Assembly (NCBI GenBank): GCA_026129135.1
Contig: JAHCIQ010000010.1
Span: forward strand, 58,210-122,209
Source of the DNA: Cyanobacteria bacterium TGS_CYA1
GTDB lineage: Bacteria; Cyanobacteriota; Vampirovibrionia; Obscuribacterales; Obscuribacteraceae
Direction of reading: 5' to 3'
DNA length: 64,000 bases
In this document: positions 1 through 8,380 of the stretch, in pieces
Layout of the letters: every line of letters begins with the position of its first letter
Numbering within the stretch: position 1 is the stretch's first letter
The notes under the pieces: generated by a model
The model's input: the letters and a program-made list of their open reading frames with translations, nothing else
Database searches by the model: none
What the model was told of the DNA's origin: nothing
Translations under genes and position numbers: made by a program

Positions 1-72
1 GAAAAAAAGAATAAAGATAGCTCGACTGGGAAACCTCAAATCTCTCAAAGACCATTCTGGAAATTCTGGTAG
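1..72 (+). CDS. C-terminal end of a gene entering from the left edge (partial)
   Basis: Frame 1 is open from base 1 to a TAG at 70-72, giving 23 residues ending in an aromatic-rich tail (RPFWKFW). No start lies in the window. The stretch is too short to identify a family, and chance openness over 72 bases is quite possible, so this is a tentative partial gene. Confidence 0.3.
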   Translation, partial: EKKNKDSSTGKPQISQRPFWKFW

Positions 73-267
73 CAGTTCTCTTTTTGCGACTTAGTGAATT
101 TAGTAAAAAGAGGCAGATGATCAGCAGATAATGGCGCTTATGGTTCAGCGCGACGGAGATTCAGATGGAATTTATGAGAGCGAGGAGCTTTTCTTTGTTT
201 ACCGCATTTGAACCGGAAAAGTAGCGTTCATCAATTATTCTGTTTGCTTCGCTTTCGGACATATTCC
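73..267. other. intergenic stretch, nothing recognised
   Basis: About 195 bases between the possible partial gene at the left edge and the stop of the minus-strand secreted protein. I see no strong hairpin with a T-run, no RNA gene and no convincing small ORF here. Confidence 0.4.
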
Positions 268-1212
268 TCAAGACAGTTTTTTTGGGAACGTGCCCTTGTT
301 GAACTCTTCAAATTCGTAAGAGTATGTTCCATCAAAATGGTAATAGAGATCAGTAGTGGAAAAATAATTCAAGTCGCCACCATAGAAATAAATTGAGTAA
401 ATAGCAGGATTCGGATTTGAATGATCGAACGGAAGGTTCTGGAACTGCACAAGGTGCTTGGCTAAGAAATCTCTATCTTTTCCTCTCGCTTTGGCAAGTT
501 GCAGCAGATTTTTCCTGGTCAGTATAGGAGTTTCTGATGTGACGTTTGAAGGTTTAGATTTGGACTCGCTATTGGCAAATTTCCACCAATACTCAAAGCG
601 ATCCAGAACTGCTTTGACTATGTCCAGCGGGACTCTGCCTTTAGTTTCTGTATCTTCTCCAAACAATTCAATTTGAAAGGTCGTCATGACATTTGCTTGG
701 TCGGGTGTTCTTTTGGCAGAGACTTCCTCGCTTAGTTCCAACGTCACAGAAGATAATTCTGGTTTATCCTTTGCCAAGTGAATATACAAGGCTAGATTTG
801 GATCATTATTCTTTTCTGAATTCATTGCGGGAGCAAATTCGGCATGGATACCAAGTTTGTGAAGTCTTTCAAGAGATGATTCTCGGGCTTCGGTTAAAAA
901 ATCTGGAAGATCCTCATATCCCTTGCCTTTAAAAGTACTCATGGCGCAAGAGAAGGTTGACTTCTTCAATCCTTCAAGCGGCTTACATCGCAAATGTGCA
1001 TTGTAGGTTTCAAAATTTATAGGTTTCTGGAAGTGTAAATGTCTTTCCAGGATGCTGAGGTGGACTGGATCTAGAACTAGATTATTTGAAAGCATTAAAT
1101 TGGTTCTGGAAAACTCTACATCCAGGGGATCTACAGCTATTGCTTCTAATTGAAGTTGTGAAGCCAGGAGCAAAGCAATTATTGCGGTTAGATAGATGTT
1201 TCTTGCTTTCAT
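268..1212 (-). CDS. secreted protein of unknown function (314 aa)
   Basis: The ATG at 1212 opens a protein with a clear Sec signal peptide (positive KAR, then a hydrophobic core to about residue 26). The mature part is soluble and mixed in composition, with no membrane segment, cysteine motif or repeat that I recognise. The tail is rich in aromatic and acidic residues (YFYGGDL, YYHFDGTYSYEFEEF). It stands alone, 65 bases downstream of a small hypothetical gene on the same strand. Export to periplasm or surface is inferred from the signal peptide; no function is proposed. Confidence 0.75.
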   Translation of the reverse strand: MKARNIYLTAIIALLLASQLQLEAIAVDPLDVEFSRTNLMLSNNLVLDPVHLSILERHLHFQKPINFETYNAHLRCKPLEGLKKSTFSCAMSTFKGKGYEDLPDFLTEARESSLERLHKLGIHAEFAPAMNSEKNNDPNLALYIHLAKDKPELSSVTLELSEEVSAKRTPDQANVMTTFQIELFGEDTETKGRVPLDIVKAVLDRFEYWWKFANSESKSKPSNVTSETPILTRKNLLQLAKARGKDRDFLAKHLVQFQNLPFDHSNPNPAIYSIYFYGGDLNYFSTTDLYYHFDGTYSYEFEEFNKGTFPKKLS

Positions 1213-1277
1213 AGGCTGTTCATTATAGCTGGCTTCAGTGAAGTGTCATTAGGCTGATAGGTGCATTTCAAATCCCG

Positions 1278-1583
1278 TTAGATTGGTGAGTCCATTTGTT
1301 TGCCCCATCTCCAAGCTATACTCGTACCGTGATTGGAAACTGCTGGCCAGCCAATGACTTCACGAAAGGTTCCATCATCCAATTCTATTGCCCATCCCCA
1401 GAGATCTGATTCAGGATATGGCGGTGCAATGTGAGGATCAAACTGGCCTTCAAAGTAAGAGAACATATCTAGGTATTTATCTGCAGCGGCTGTGAGTTTA
1501 ATATCTCCGTACATAGCCATGCCTTCAAGTGATGCATTTTCTATAGTGCCAATGAGTTGTGATTTGTGTATTAGTTTCATCAT
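1278..1583 (-). CDS. small hypothetical protein (101 aa)
   Basis: A soluble 101-residue protein with no signal or membrane segment. It is rich in aromatic and acidic residues (DMFSYFEGQFDPH, DLWGWAIELDDG). The start is supported by GGAG about 8 bases before ATGATG at 1583/1580, and this ATG overlaps the TGA of the short upstream frame, so translational coupling is likely. It is probably the last gene of the run FAD oxidoreductase - CPBP protease - short ORF - this gene, all closely spaced on the minus strand. Family not recognised. Confidence 0.6.
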   Translation of the reverse strand: MMKLIHKSQLIGTIENASLEGMAMYGDIKLTAAADKYLDMFSYFEGQFDPHIAPPYPESDLWGWAIELDDGTFREVIGWPAVSNHGTSIAWRWGKQMDSPI

Positions 1584-1663
1584 TCGAGAATCTCCAGAAA
1601 ACGAGCTGGAATAGGACCTTTTGCTAGCATTTCGTTGTCACCTTGTACGAACTCCTTAGGCAT
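1580..1663 (-). CDS. very short ORF coupled to the following small gene
   Basis: The frame ends at TGA 1580-1582, which overlaps the ATG of the 101-aa gene. The reading frame extends up to 1774, but the upstream part overlaps the CPBP protease. A start at ATG 1663 gives 27 residues. A still shorter start near 1627, preceded by AAGGTGA, gives a 16-residue peptide ending ARFLEILE. It may be a coupling or leader peptide, or the remnant of a longer gene. Coding status is uncertain. Confidence 0.25.
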   Translation of the reverse strand: MPKEFVQGDNEMLAKGPIPARFLEILE

Positions 1664-1680
1664 TTTCTTGAAATTAACTG

Positions 1681-2370
1681 CTATAAAGCGCCAGGGAATT
1701 TTCGCATCAAATCGAGAATCAAAGCCACGACTGCCAAATCCGTCAAAAGTCCGTGCGCAAAAATGGCTGACCACAAAGTGCCTGTTCGTTTATAAGTTAT
1801 CGCAAGTCCTGCGCCATAGAGCGCAAGACCAATCGAAAGTATTTCTGCTGCCACTGGATATAGTATCAGGCGGAAAATGAAATAATGATAGAACGCGTAT
1901 AAAAAAGAGGATACTATAATGCCAAAGTGCTTGAATGGCGGCTTCTCGATTTTATCCAGTTCTTTGAAAACGATACCGCGCCAGTAAATCTCTTCTATAA
2001 AAGGATTGAAAGTAAAACAATAGATATTTAAAATCCAGAGCCATTCTTTGCTCCAGCCCATTTTGACCATTAGTTCGACTGTTTTTTGATCCGAAATTAC
2101 AAACGTGCCTAACGTTTCAAAGGCGAGCACTGTGATTCCGCTAAAAGCGATTGCAATTAAAGTTATGGCAAGAACAAATTTGAGCGAAGAGCGTTTTAAA
2201 TCTGACTGCCACAATTTGCGTCCAATTATGACCGCTGGCAAAAGACAAATATAGTGATAAAGCGCGTATGCCCAGACAGCACTATTGAGCATGTAAAGTC
2301 CTACGAGCATGGCTGCGACAGGAAGCAGGCTCCAGAGAATCAATACAGTGATTTTTTTTGAATCAGTCAT
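1681..2370 (-). CDS. CPBP family intramembrane glutamic protease (CAAX protease/Abi type)
   Basis: 229 residues with about six to eight hydrophobic segments. The signature motifs are in order: EExxxR at residues 126-131 (EEIYWR), a histidine after FLYAFYH at 162, and HxxxxD at 206-211 (AHGLLTD). These form the active site in the Rce1/CPBP family, whose bacterial members act in protein processing, bacteriocin self-immunity or unknown proteolysis. The start at 2370 lies 9 bases from the stop of the upstream FAD oxidoreductase, so they are probably co-transcribed. The substrate cannot be inferred. Confidence 0.85.
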   Translation of the reverse strand: MTDSKKITVLILWSLLPVAAMLVGLYMLNSAVWAYALYHYICLLPAVIIGRKLWQSDLKRSSLKFVLAITLIAIAFSGITVLAFETLGTFVISDQKTVELMVKMGWSKEWLWILNIYCFTFNPFIEEIYWRGIVFKELDKIEKPPFKHFGIIVSSFLYAFYHYFIFRLILYPVAAEILSIGLALYGAGLAITYKRTGTLWSAIFAHGLLTDLAVVALILDLMRKFPGAL

Positions 2371-2379
2371 GTCGAAGAC

Positions 2380-4116
2380 TCATTTAGAGTTACAAGAAAG
2401 ACTATCCTCTGCATAGCGTGTTTCTTGCCAGGTCGCTTCAAGCTGAATCTGGGTGAATTTTGGATCGTCTAAGGGTAAATCTTCGAACCAGAAAATGGGA
2501 TTGCCGTCTTCTAGCAAGTCGGTTTGCAGTGTTTTGAGCAGTTTTTCATCGCCATGTATTTGCCATGGGCGCAATTCTTGTCTCAAGCTGAGACGTGCCG
2601 CCGCACCACAGGCGGTGCCAATGGACCATTCGATCGGATGGAGTCTGTAAGCGCCATTGGTTATATGTGTGGTCCCAATATTTTTACAAGCCGCAAGAAT
2701 ATTGTCGCCATCGTGAGGCACAAGCGATCCATAAGGAATCTGGAAGGGCTTGGTTGCTTGCGCTGCCCCAGGTTCCTGACGCCCGTGAATATCGATGGGA
2801 TAAAGTCCGATGCCGACCGAATCTTTGAAATGGCGTGAGCGTGTGCCTTTGAAATATTGAGCGCCAATATCAGATTCTTTAATAGTGGTAAGAGCTTTTA
2901 TGCGCCTCGACTCTCTGATATATGGATAAAGAGACAGTCCGTCTTTCGAGCCAAGCAAATCTTTGCAAAGCATGAATTGCGGGAAGCCTCTGCCGACACC
3001 GTCGTCGTGCGGGGCTTCGGTCTGAAGCCAGTAGAGAAAGCTGAGACTTATGTCTTTGGCTTTCTGAAGCAGCTCTTTCATTTCTTCGCAAGTTTTGTCC
3101 AGAAAATTCATATCGCGGGTGTCATTCGATTCCCAGTTGATCATCGAAATGTCGCGCGGATAAAATTCGGGCTTAAAATTATCTTTGTCTATCAGTCGTC
3201 TGTAAGTCCAAAATGGCAAAAGCTCAGATGTAGTGCCGTCTTTGTTCTCTCTTTTAGCTGTATCGAACATTTTGAATCCAAGCAGACTGAATTTGCGATA
3301 ATCGCGCAAAGTTTCATAATCGTCTGGTTTTTGGATAGTATGATTTTCGCCTTCTCTCATTTCGAGCACAAAAGGATAGACGAAATCTTGCACGTTTTGG
3401 GGCGCCGCTTCTGCAGGGGCGTGCGCCTCGCCTGTATCTTCTTTGCTTTCCTGACCAAAAACATAATCGAGTCCGGCCAGTGGAAGCAAGTCACCGCATT
3501 CGGTGGCGTCAAGTACTATCTTGGGTGAGAACTCGATTAACTGTTCATTTTCCAGATTGAGACAGAGCACTTTTTTTGCTTCGATTTTGTTTTGACCGGA
3601 TGAGTCAATCTTTGTAGTCGTTTCAATTTTTACGCATTTATGTCGCAAATAAACAGAAAGTGCACCGCTATCGATACCGGGTTTTAAAAGTCCGTCTATG
3701 GCATCCAGAGCCGCTTTTGGTTCGAAAGACAATCGCGTCACCCATGAATTGCCGGGGTGGAAATATTTCTGTTTTTTTCCTTCGTCACTTGCCATGCTCA
3801 GATAATGCTTTCTGATATCGAGGCGCAAGTTTATATAATCGAGTGCTGCTCCGGTCGTTTCTACAAGCCAGTTTTCATCCAGTGCAGACACTGCCTGACT
3901 GGTCATTTGCCCGCCAAGCCATTTGGTTTCTTCGGTGAGGCAGACTCGTAGCCTGTTGCCATTTGCATCGGGTTTGAGTGCAGAAAGTGCCGCTGCGACG
4001 CCACCCATACTGCCACCAACAATTAGAATGTCGCAGTTTATTGTATGGGCTTGCGATTTCGCTTGAACTGTCTTAATTTGAAGCTCTTGGGCATCTAAAA
4101 TTTGAAATGAATTCAT
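2380..4116 (-). CDS. FAD-dependent oxidoreductase (FAD_oxidored family)
   Basis: About 578 residues from the ATG at 4116; a GTG at 4131 would add five residues. Near the N-terminus is a Rossmann dinucleotide motif, ILIVGGSMGGVAAA, and an FAD-dependent oxidoreductase pattern ATECGDLLPLAGL follows. The C-terminal part has the typical HRLHPIEWSIG-like segment of this family (here YRLHPIEWSIGTACG). There is no signal peptide, so it is cytoplasmic. Members are annotated only as FAD-dependent oxidoreductases or xanthan-lyase-associated proteins, and the substrate is unknown. It is transcribed away from kdsC across a short region holding a perfect inverted repeat. Confidence 0.85.
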   Translation of the reverse strand: MNSFQILDAQELQIKTVQAKSQAHTINCDILIVGGSMGGVAAALSALKPDANGNRLRVCLTEETKWLGGQMTSQAVSALDENWLVETTGAALDYINLRLDIRKHYLSMASDEGKKQKYFHPGNSWVTRLSFEPKAALDAIDGLLKPGIDSGALSVYLRHKCVKIETTTKIDSSGQNKIEAKKVLCLNLENEQLIEFSPKIVLDATECGDLLPLAGLDYVFGQESKEDTGEAHAPAEAAPQNVQDFVYPFVLEMREGENHTIQKPDDYETLRDYRKFSLLGFKMFDTAKRENKDGTTSELLPFWTYRRLIDKDNFKPEFYPRDISMINWESNDTRDMNFLDKTCEEMKELLQKAKDISLSFLYWLQTEAPHDDGVGRGFPQFMLCKDLLGSKDGLSLYPYIRESRRIKALTTIKESDIGAQYFKGTRSRHFKDSVGIGLYPIDIHGRQEPGAAQATKPFQIPYGSLVPHDGDNILAACKNIGTTHITNGAYRLHPIEWSIGTACGAAARLSLRQELRPWQIHGDEKLLKTLQTDLLEDGNPIFWFEDLPLDDPKFTQIQLEATWQETRYAEDSLSCNSK

Positions 4117-4123
4117 TGCACAA

Positions 4124-4146
4124 ATATACACTCTTTGCGTGTATAT
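4124..4146. promoter_or_regulatory. 8-bp inverted repeat in the divergent promoter region (candidate operator)
   Basis: ATATACAC at 4124-4131 is followed after 7 bases by its exact reverse complement GTGTATAT at 4139-4146. It sits between the starts of the FAD oxidoreductase (4116, minus) and the KdsC-like phosphatase (4201, plus). The geometry fits a dimeric repressor site, though a small transcript hairpin is also possible. No regulator gene is adjacent. Confidence 0.45.
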
Positions 4147-4200
4147 GATGTAAGCTTATGTCCGTATTGGCGTCACATAGAAATTGAATTGGAGTTGTAT

Positions 4201-4773
4201 ATGCTGACCAGAGATTTGCAGATGCTGCCGGCTCACATTTTTTCGAAAGCGTCTAAAGTTAAATTGCTTTTGATGGATGTTGACGGCGTTTTGACCGACT
4301 CTTCAATCTTGTATATCGTCGACAACGGCAAACCGGTTGAATGCAAGGCTTTCAATTCCAAAGACGGGCTTGGACTTTATCTACTCAATCAGTACGGTAT
4401 AAGCACCGGTGTAATTAGTGGCAGAGTGTCACTTTCGGTCGAAGAACGTGCCCGCATCTTGAAATTCAAACATGTCTATCAGGGTCACATGGACAAGCAA
4501 GAGGCATTCGAAAAAATCCTTGCTGAAGAAAAGCTCGACCCAAGCGAAGTCGCATTTGTTGGCGACGATTTTCACGACGGACCATTAGTCGTCCAGAGCG
4601 GGCTTGGTGTGGCTGTAGGCAACGCAGCAGAAGAGCTTAAATCGGTCGCGGATTATGTTACGCGCTCGCCAGGTGGAGCTGGTGCTGTGCGCGAAGTTTG
4701 CGAGTTGATATTGAAAACCCAGGGATATTGGGAAGAAGTTTTGAACAAATACCAGCTGGTCAAAAAACGCTAA
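4201..4773 (+). CDS. kdsC: HAD-family phosphatase, KdsC-like (KDO 8-phosphate phosphatase)
   Basis: The ATG at 4201 has GGAG six bases upstream and gives 190 residues, close to the usual KdsC length of 170-190; the longer open frame from 4135 lacks a ribosome site. The HAD motif I DVDGVLTD has D26 and D28, motif II is the IS(G) segment GVISGR, and motif III/IV is VGDDFHDGPLV. Tetrameric KdsC enzymes lack a cap domain, as here. The family dephosphorylates 3-deoxy-D-manno-octulosonate 8-phosphate for LPS, but related sugar phosphatases look alike, so specificity is inferred. Convergent with the MglA-like gene. Confidence 0.8.
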   Translation: MLTRDLQMLPAHIFSKASKVKLLLMDVDGVLTDSSILYIVDNGKPVECKAFNSKDGLGLYLLNQYGISTGVISGRVSLSVEERARILKFKHVYQGHMDKQEAFEKILAEEKLDPSEVAFVGDDFHDGPLVVQSGLGVAVGNAAEELKSVADYVTRSPGGAGAVREVCELILKTQGYWEEVLNKYQLVKKR

Positions 4774-4785
4774 GTTGCACCAATA

Positions 4786-5376
4786 CTAAGGACTGGCAGC
4801 GCGGGTATTGTTCACCATCAGTTTGATGGCCGCTTTGAGAGTCGCGAAAACGCCCAGTCCTTCTAAAGCTACAGCTTCGAAATAAGGCACGCCGGTGTGA
4901 TTGAGGTCGTTTTCCAATCTGTCGATTGAGGCGGCATCGCCTAAATCGCGCTTGTTGTATTGCAAAATCCAGGGTGTATCTTCGATTTTGATGCGATTAT
5001 ATTTCAAGTTGTCGAACATGTTTTTGAGCGAGTCTACATTGGCGGACAGGCGAGTTTGGCTTGAGTCTGCAACGAAAATAAGACCATCGACACCGCGCAA
5101 AATTTGTTTGCGGCTCAAGTCATATTCTTCCTGACCAGGCACGGTATAGAGCACTACGCGAGCTTTGTAGCCATTGGTCAGCGTGAGATCGAGCGGCATG
5201 AAATCGAAAAACAAAGTACGTTCTGTTTCGGTAGCAAGCGAGATCATCTCCCCACGACAACTAGGATTGGTCTGAGAATGGATGTATTTGAGATTTGTGG
5301 TTTTGCCACCAAGACCGGTGCCATAATAGACCAGCTTGTATGTGACTTCTCGTTTTGCGTAATTAATTAAGGGCAT
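4786..5376 (-). CDS. mglA: MglA-like small Ras-family GTPase
   Basis: 196 residues with the MglA-type P-loop YYGTGLGGKTTN (residues 17-28), a G3 region TVPGQEEY (78-85) in which the usual Asp is replaced as in the MglA family, and G4 NKRD (141-144). Known MglA proteins are polarity switches that control gliding and type IV pili, acting with MglB-type activating proteins. No Roadblock/MglB protein is next to it. The downstream neighbour on the same strand carries DUF4388, a domain that often travels with MglA-like GTPases. Function in polarity or motility is inference. Confidence 0.88.
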   Translation of the reverse strand: MPLINYAKREVTYKLVYYGTGLGGKTTNLKYIHSQTNPSCRGEMISLATETERTLFFDFMPLDLTLTNGYKARVVLYTVPGQEEYDLSRKQILRGVDGLIFVADSSQTRLSANVDSLKNMFDNLKYNRIKIEDTPWILQYNKRDLGDAASIDRLENDLNHTGVPYFEAVALEGLGVFATLKAAIKLMVNNTRAASP

Positions 5377-5449
5377 CGGTTTCCTAGCGGCTTAAATTAG
5401 CGATCTATATTTTATCGGCTCAAGGCTCAATTACAAGCCTGGAACAGGT

Positions 5450-7132
5450 TTATTGTGCAGTTTCATGGCAAACCAGATTGGTATATGACATTTCCGCCCT
5501 TTTGTGGCACTGCATGGCGCCATTGAGCAATTCTTGCATAGTCATGGAGCCTGGAGCGTCAGGTGTAGAGATTAAACCGAAATGTTCATACATGCTATTG
5601 CCAAGCGCCGCCATTATTTCTTTTAGCAGGGCATTCGCCTCATTAGTGTCCGAATTGGGCAACAGCAATCCGAAAGTTTTATTATTTACCTGACCGATCA
5701 TGTCAACGGGTCGCAATTTTGATTGGACTATTGACAATGCACGCCTCAATTCTTCAGGGCTTAGCTGCTGTGGCTCTGTCACTGCTTTCAGGCAGAAACA
5801 GGCAAGTGAAAAGGGCGAATGGAACTGATTGAAACGATAAAACTCGAGTGCAATGAAGTAAATAAAAACTTGACCGTCGTAAATGCCCAGGTTCTGGTCT
5901 AGAACCGGCTGCATGCAGCCTTTCATCATGTTGAAATCGAGCCCAGTATCGACTGGTTGAGGAGCTTCCGATTTCTCGGACTTTTCAGATCTCAGGGGCT
6001 GGGTGGTAATCTGCAATAAATTAGCCGAAACCAGGTTGAAAATAATAGGAATCCACTCAGCGCGTCGAAATGGTTTTGCTTTGAGTAATTCTGCAAGACT
6101 TTTACCAGGTCCAATGGCGCGAAAAACGGCAAGTTGCAAATTTGGGTCTATAGGCACGCCAGACGAAAGGTCTGGATGGGCTTGAAAATCGGCATCTGAA
6201 ACGCGCGAATTGGGCGAGAGTAAAAATGCGTTTTCATTTAACCCGCGTGCTTCCAGATAATGAATTTGGTCGTTGATAGCTGAAACTTCAACTATCAGAC
6301 TTTCAATTCGCCTGGTCGTGGTATTTGTCGGGCTGGGACTTTTCTCGTCTTTGACGAAACGGAATTTTCCACTTCGAGCAGTAACCAGGTCGACAAGGAC
6401 TTTGTCGCCGCTTCCACTACCATTGGTGGCATGAATTGGTTCGCCATTCTGGGTGTAGATGTCACCGCTGCCTTCCGTTCCGCGCACTGCAAGACGTCCG
6501 GAGAGCTTTTCTTGCATGATTTTTTCAAGCACTTTGTGCAGCGGAAGATCGGCTATGCTGCCTTCTAATTTACCCGATGCAGCTTGGACATTGGGGGCGC
6601 CGGGTGCGCTAGTCGAACCAGTTATGTTTTGAGCCAGTGCTCCTTGGGCGCCAGGCATTGGAGGCGGGGGTGGAGCCGAGCCCAGAGTGGAGCGCACTTC
6701 TTTGGCTTTCGGTTCGGGAACCGGATGTTCACCGGTGAAGCCGCCCAAATTTATACTCGATAAGCTGTCGTTACCACCTGCAGGAGCCGCTACGACTCCG
6801 GTCGATTCGGCCATGATGATGCTGTGAATCAAGCCTGTGTCGATCGTTCGGTGAGCCCACATGATTTTGTTCTTGGTAATCTCGCTCTGGGACATCACCC
6901 ATTCCGGGTCGCCCGATTCGTCAGAGGTGACGGTCAAAATGAATAATTTGTCTACGCCTTCGACTGACCAGGTTTGCTCAATCGTTTTGCCCTCGTCCTT
7001 TTTTGCCAGTTGGAGCATTCCATTAACAACGTCGAGTTCGGGAATCCCCCAAACTTGCGGCAGACGCGTTATTCCGGGCGTTTTGCCCCCTGTTCTTGGA
7101 GGCGCTGGTTTAGGACCTTTTGAACCGAACAT
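5450..7132 (-). CDS. DUF4388 (PATAN) protein with degenerate GGDEF-like C-terminus
   Basis: I favour ATG 7132 (MFGSKGPKP, 560 aa) over the TTG at 7189. The N-terminal part is about 100 residues of ordered sequence. A Pro/Ala-rich linker follows, then a DUF4388 domain (GKLEGSIADLPLHKVLEKI through GKFRFVKDE), which is found in cyanobacterial PatA-type and myxobacterial signalling proteins. The C-terminal 140 residues resemble a GGDEF fold (SPFSLACFCLKAV, then GQVNNKTFGLLLPN), but the GGDEF signature is gone, so it cannot make c-di-GMP. It lies directly upstream of the MglA-like GTPase gene on the same strand, suggesting a shared pathway. Confidence 0.75.
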   Translation of the reverse strand: MFGSKGPKPAPPRTGGKTPGITRLPQVWGIPELDVVNGMLQLAKKDEGKTIEQTWSVEGVDKLFILTVTSDESGDPEWVMSQSEITKNKIMWAHRTIDTGLIHSIIMAESTGVVAAPAGGNDSLSSINLGGFTGEHPVPEPKAKEVRSTLGSAPPPPPMPGAQGALAQNITGSTSAPGAPNVQAASGKLEGSIADLPLHKVLEKIMQEKLSGRLAVRGTEGSGDIYTQNGEPIHATNGSGSGDKVLVDLVTARSGKFRFVKDEKSPSPTNTTTRRIESLIVEVSAINDQIHYLEARGLNENAFLLSPNSRVSDADFQAHPDLSSGVPIDPNLQLAVFRAIGPGKSLAELLKAKPFRRAEWIPIIFNLVSANLLQITTQPLRSEKSEKSEAPQPVDTGLDFNMMKGCMQPVLDQNLGIYDGQVFIYFIALEFYRFNQFHSPFSLACFCLKAVTEPQQLSPEELRRALSIVQSKLRPVDMIGQVNNKTFGLLLPNSDTNEANALLKEIMAALGNSMYEHFGLISTPDAPGSMTMQELLNGAMQCHKRAEMSYTNLVCHETAQ

Positions 7133-7230
7133 ATTTATTTTTAATTCCCAAATGTTTTCTTGCTGTAAGCCCAATAACTTACTGCCCAATTTTAGTGAAA
7201 ACGATTCTACCTCGAAGATATACTTAAATT

Positions 7231-8316
7231 ATGGAATTAAAGAACCAATTTACTCACAAAGGCAGATACTGGCACCCTACTGATACTCAGGGGCAAATTC
7301 ATTGCGACCTCTGCCCGCGCGCCTGCGTGCTTAAAGAAGGCGACCGCGGCTTTTGTTTTATTCGCCAGAATTTAGACGGTGAAATGTATTTGACCAGTTA
7401 TGGTCTTAGTACCGGTTTTTGCGTCGACCCGGTGGAAAAGAAACCGCTCAATCATTTTTTGCCAGGCACGAGCATACTGTCTTTTGGGACGGCTGGCTGC
7501 AATCTGGGCTGTCGGTTTTGTCAAAACTGGGACATAAGCAAATCGCGCGAAATCGAGCGCCTGAGCGAGCGCGCTTTTCCGGAAGATATCGCAGAAGCTG
7601 CCTTGCGTCTTGGGTGTCGAAGTGTAGCTTTCACTTATAACGATCCTGTTATCTGGCTTGAATACGCGGTCGACACCGCACGTGCCTGTAGAGAAGCTGG
7701 CATTAAAACAGTTGCTGTAACCGCCGGGTATATCACGCCTGAGGCAAGACCTGAATTTTATGCTCAGATAGATGCAGCCAATGTAGACCTAAAAGGGTTT
7801 AGCGAGCGCTTTTACAAACAGCTCACTCTTTCGGAACTGGCCCCTGTGCTCGACACTCTCAAATGGTTGAAGCATGAAAGTGATGTCTGGTTTGAAATTA
7901 CAAATTTGATCATTCCTGGTGAAAATGATTCAACAGAAGAGTTGAAAGGAATGTGCGATTGGATTGTTACTAATCTGGGTGAAGAGGTACCAGTTCATTT
8001 TACGGCTTTCCATCCCGATTTTAAGCTTATTCAGCACCAGCCCACTCCAGCCAATACACTCATAGAAGCGCGCGAAATCGCGATTGCAGCTGGAATTAAA
8101 TTTGCTTACACAGGTAATGTGAACGATAAAAAAAGACAGAGTACTTATTGCCCGAAATGTCAAAACCTTCTCATAGAGCGAGATTGGTACGAGCTTGGTA
8201 AATACAACATCAAAAAAGGTTGCTGCAATAAATGTGGCACTAAAATCAGCGGCGTTTTCGAAGACAAAAAAGGAAACTGGGGACGCAAAAGGTTGCCAAT
8301 ACTTTTTGATAAATAG
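7231..8316 (+). CDS. AmmeMemoRadiSam-system type radical SAM enzyme
   Basis: 361 residues. Four N-terminal cysteines (C25, C28, C32, C42) are followed by the radical SAM cluster motif CNLGCRFC (C90, C94, C97). A C-terminal zinc-ribbon-like tail (YCPKC, then CCNKCG) is typical of this subfamily. The family is related to pyruvate-formate-lyase activating enzymes and is named after its frequent linkage to AMMECR1 and Memo domain proteins, neither of which is nearby. Its substrate is unknown. Divergent from the DUF4388 gene. Confidence 0.88.
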   Translation: MELKNQFTHKGRYWHPTDTQGQIHCDLCPRACVLKEGDRGFCFIRQNLDGEMYLTSYGLSTGFCVDPVEKKPLNHFLPGTSILSFGTAGCNLGCRFCQNWDISKSREIERLSERAFPEDIAEAALRLGCRSVAFTYNDPVIWLEYAVDTARACREAGIKTVAVTAGYITPEARPEFYAQIDAANVDLKGFSERFYKQLTLSELAPVLDTLKWLKHESDVWFEITNLIIPGENDSTEELKGMCDWIVTNLGEEVPVHFTAFHPDFKLIQHQPTPANTLIEAREIAIAAGIKFAYTGNVNDKKRQSTYCPKCQNLLIERDWYELGKYNIKKGCCNKCGTKISGVFEDKKGNWGRKRLPILFDK

Positions 8317-8380
8317 CTTTTCTTGCCAGCTTATTAACCTTTGACTTAAGATAGTTGTAAATGAAAAGGGGAGCAGACAC

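Noticed and set aside
2857..3528. 223-codon plus-strand frame
   Set aside because: Lies entirely within the FAD oxidoreductase on the other strand and encodes no recognisable protein.
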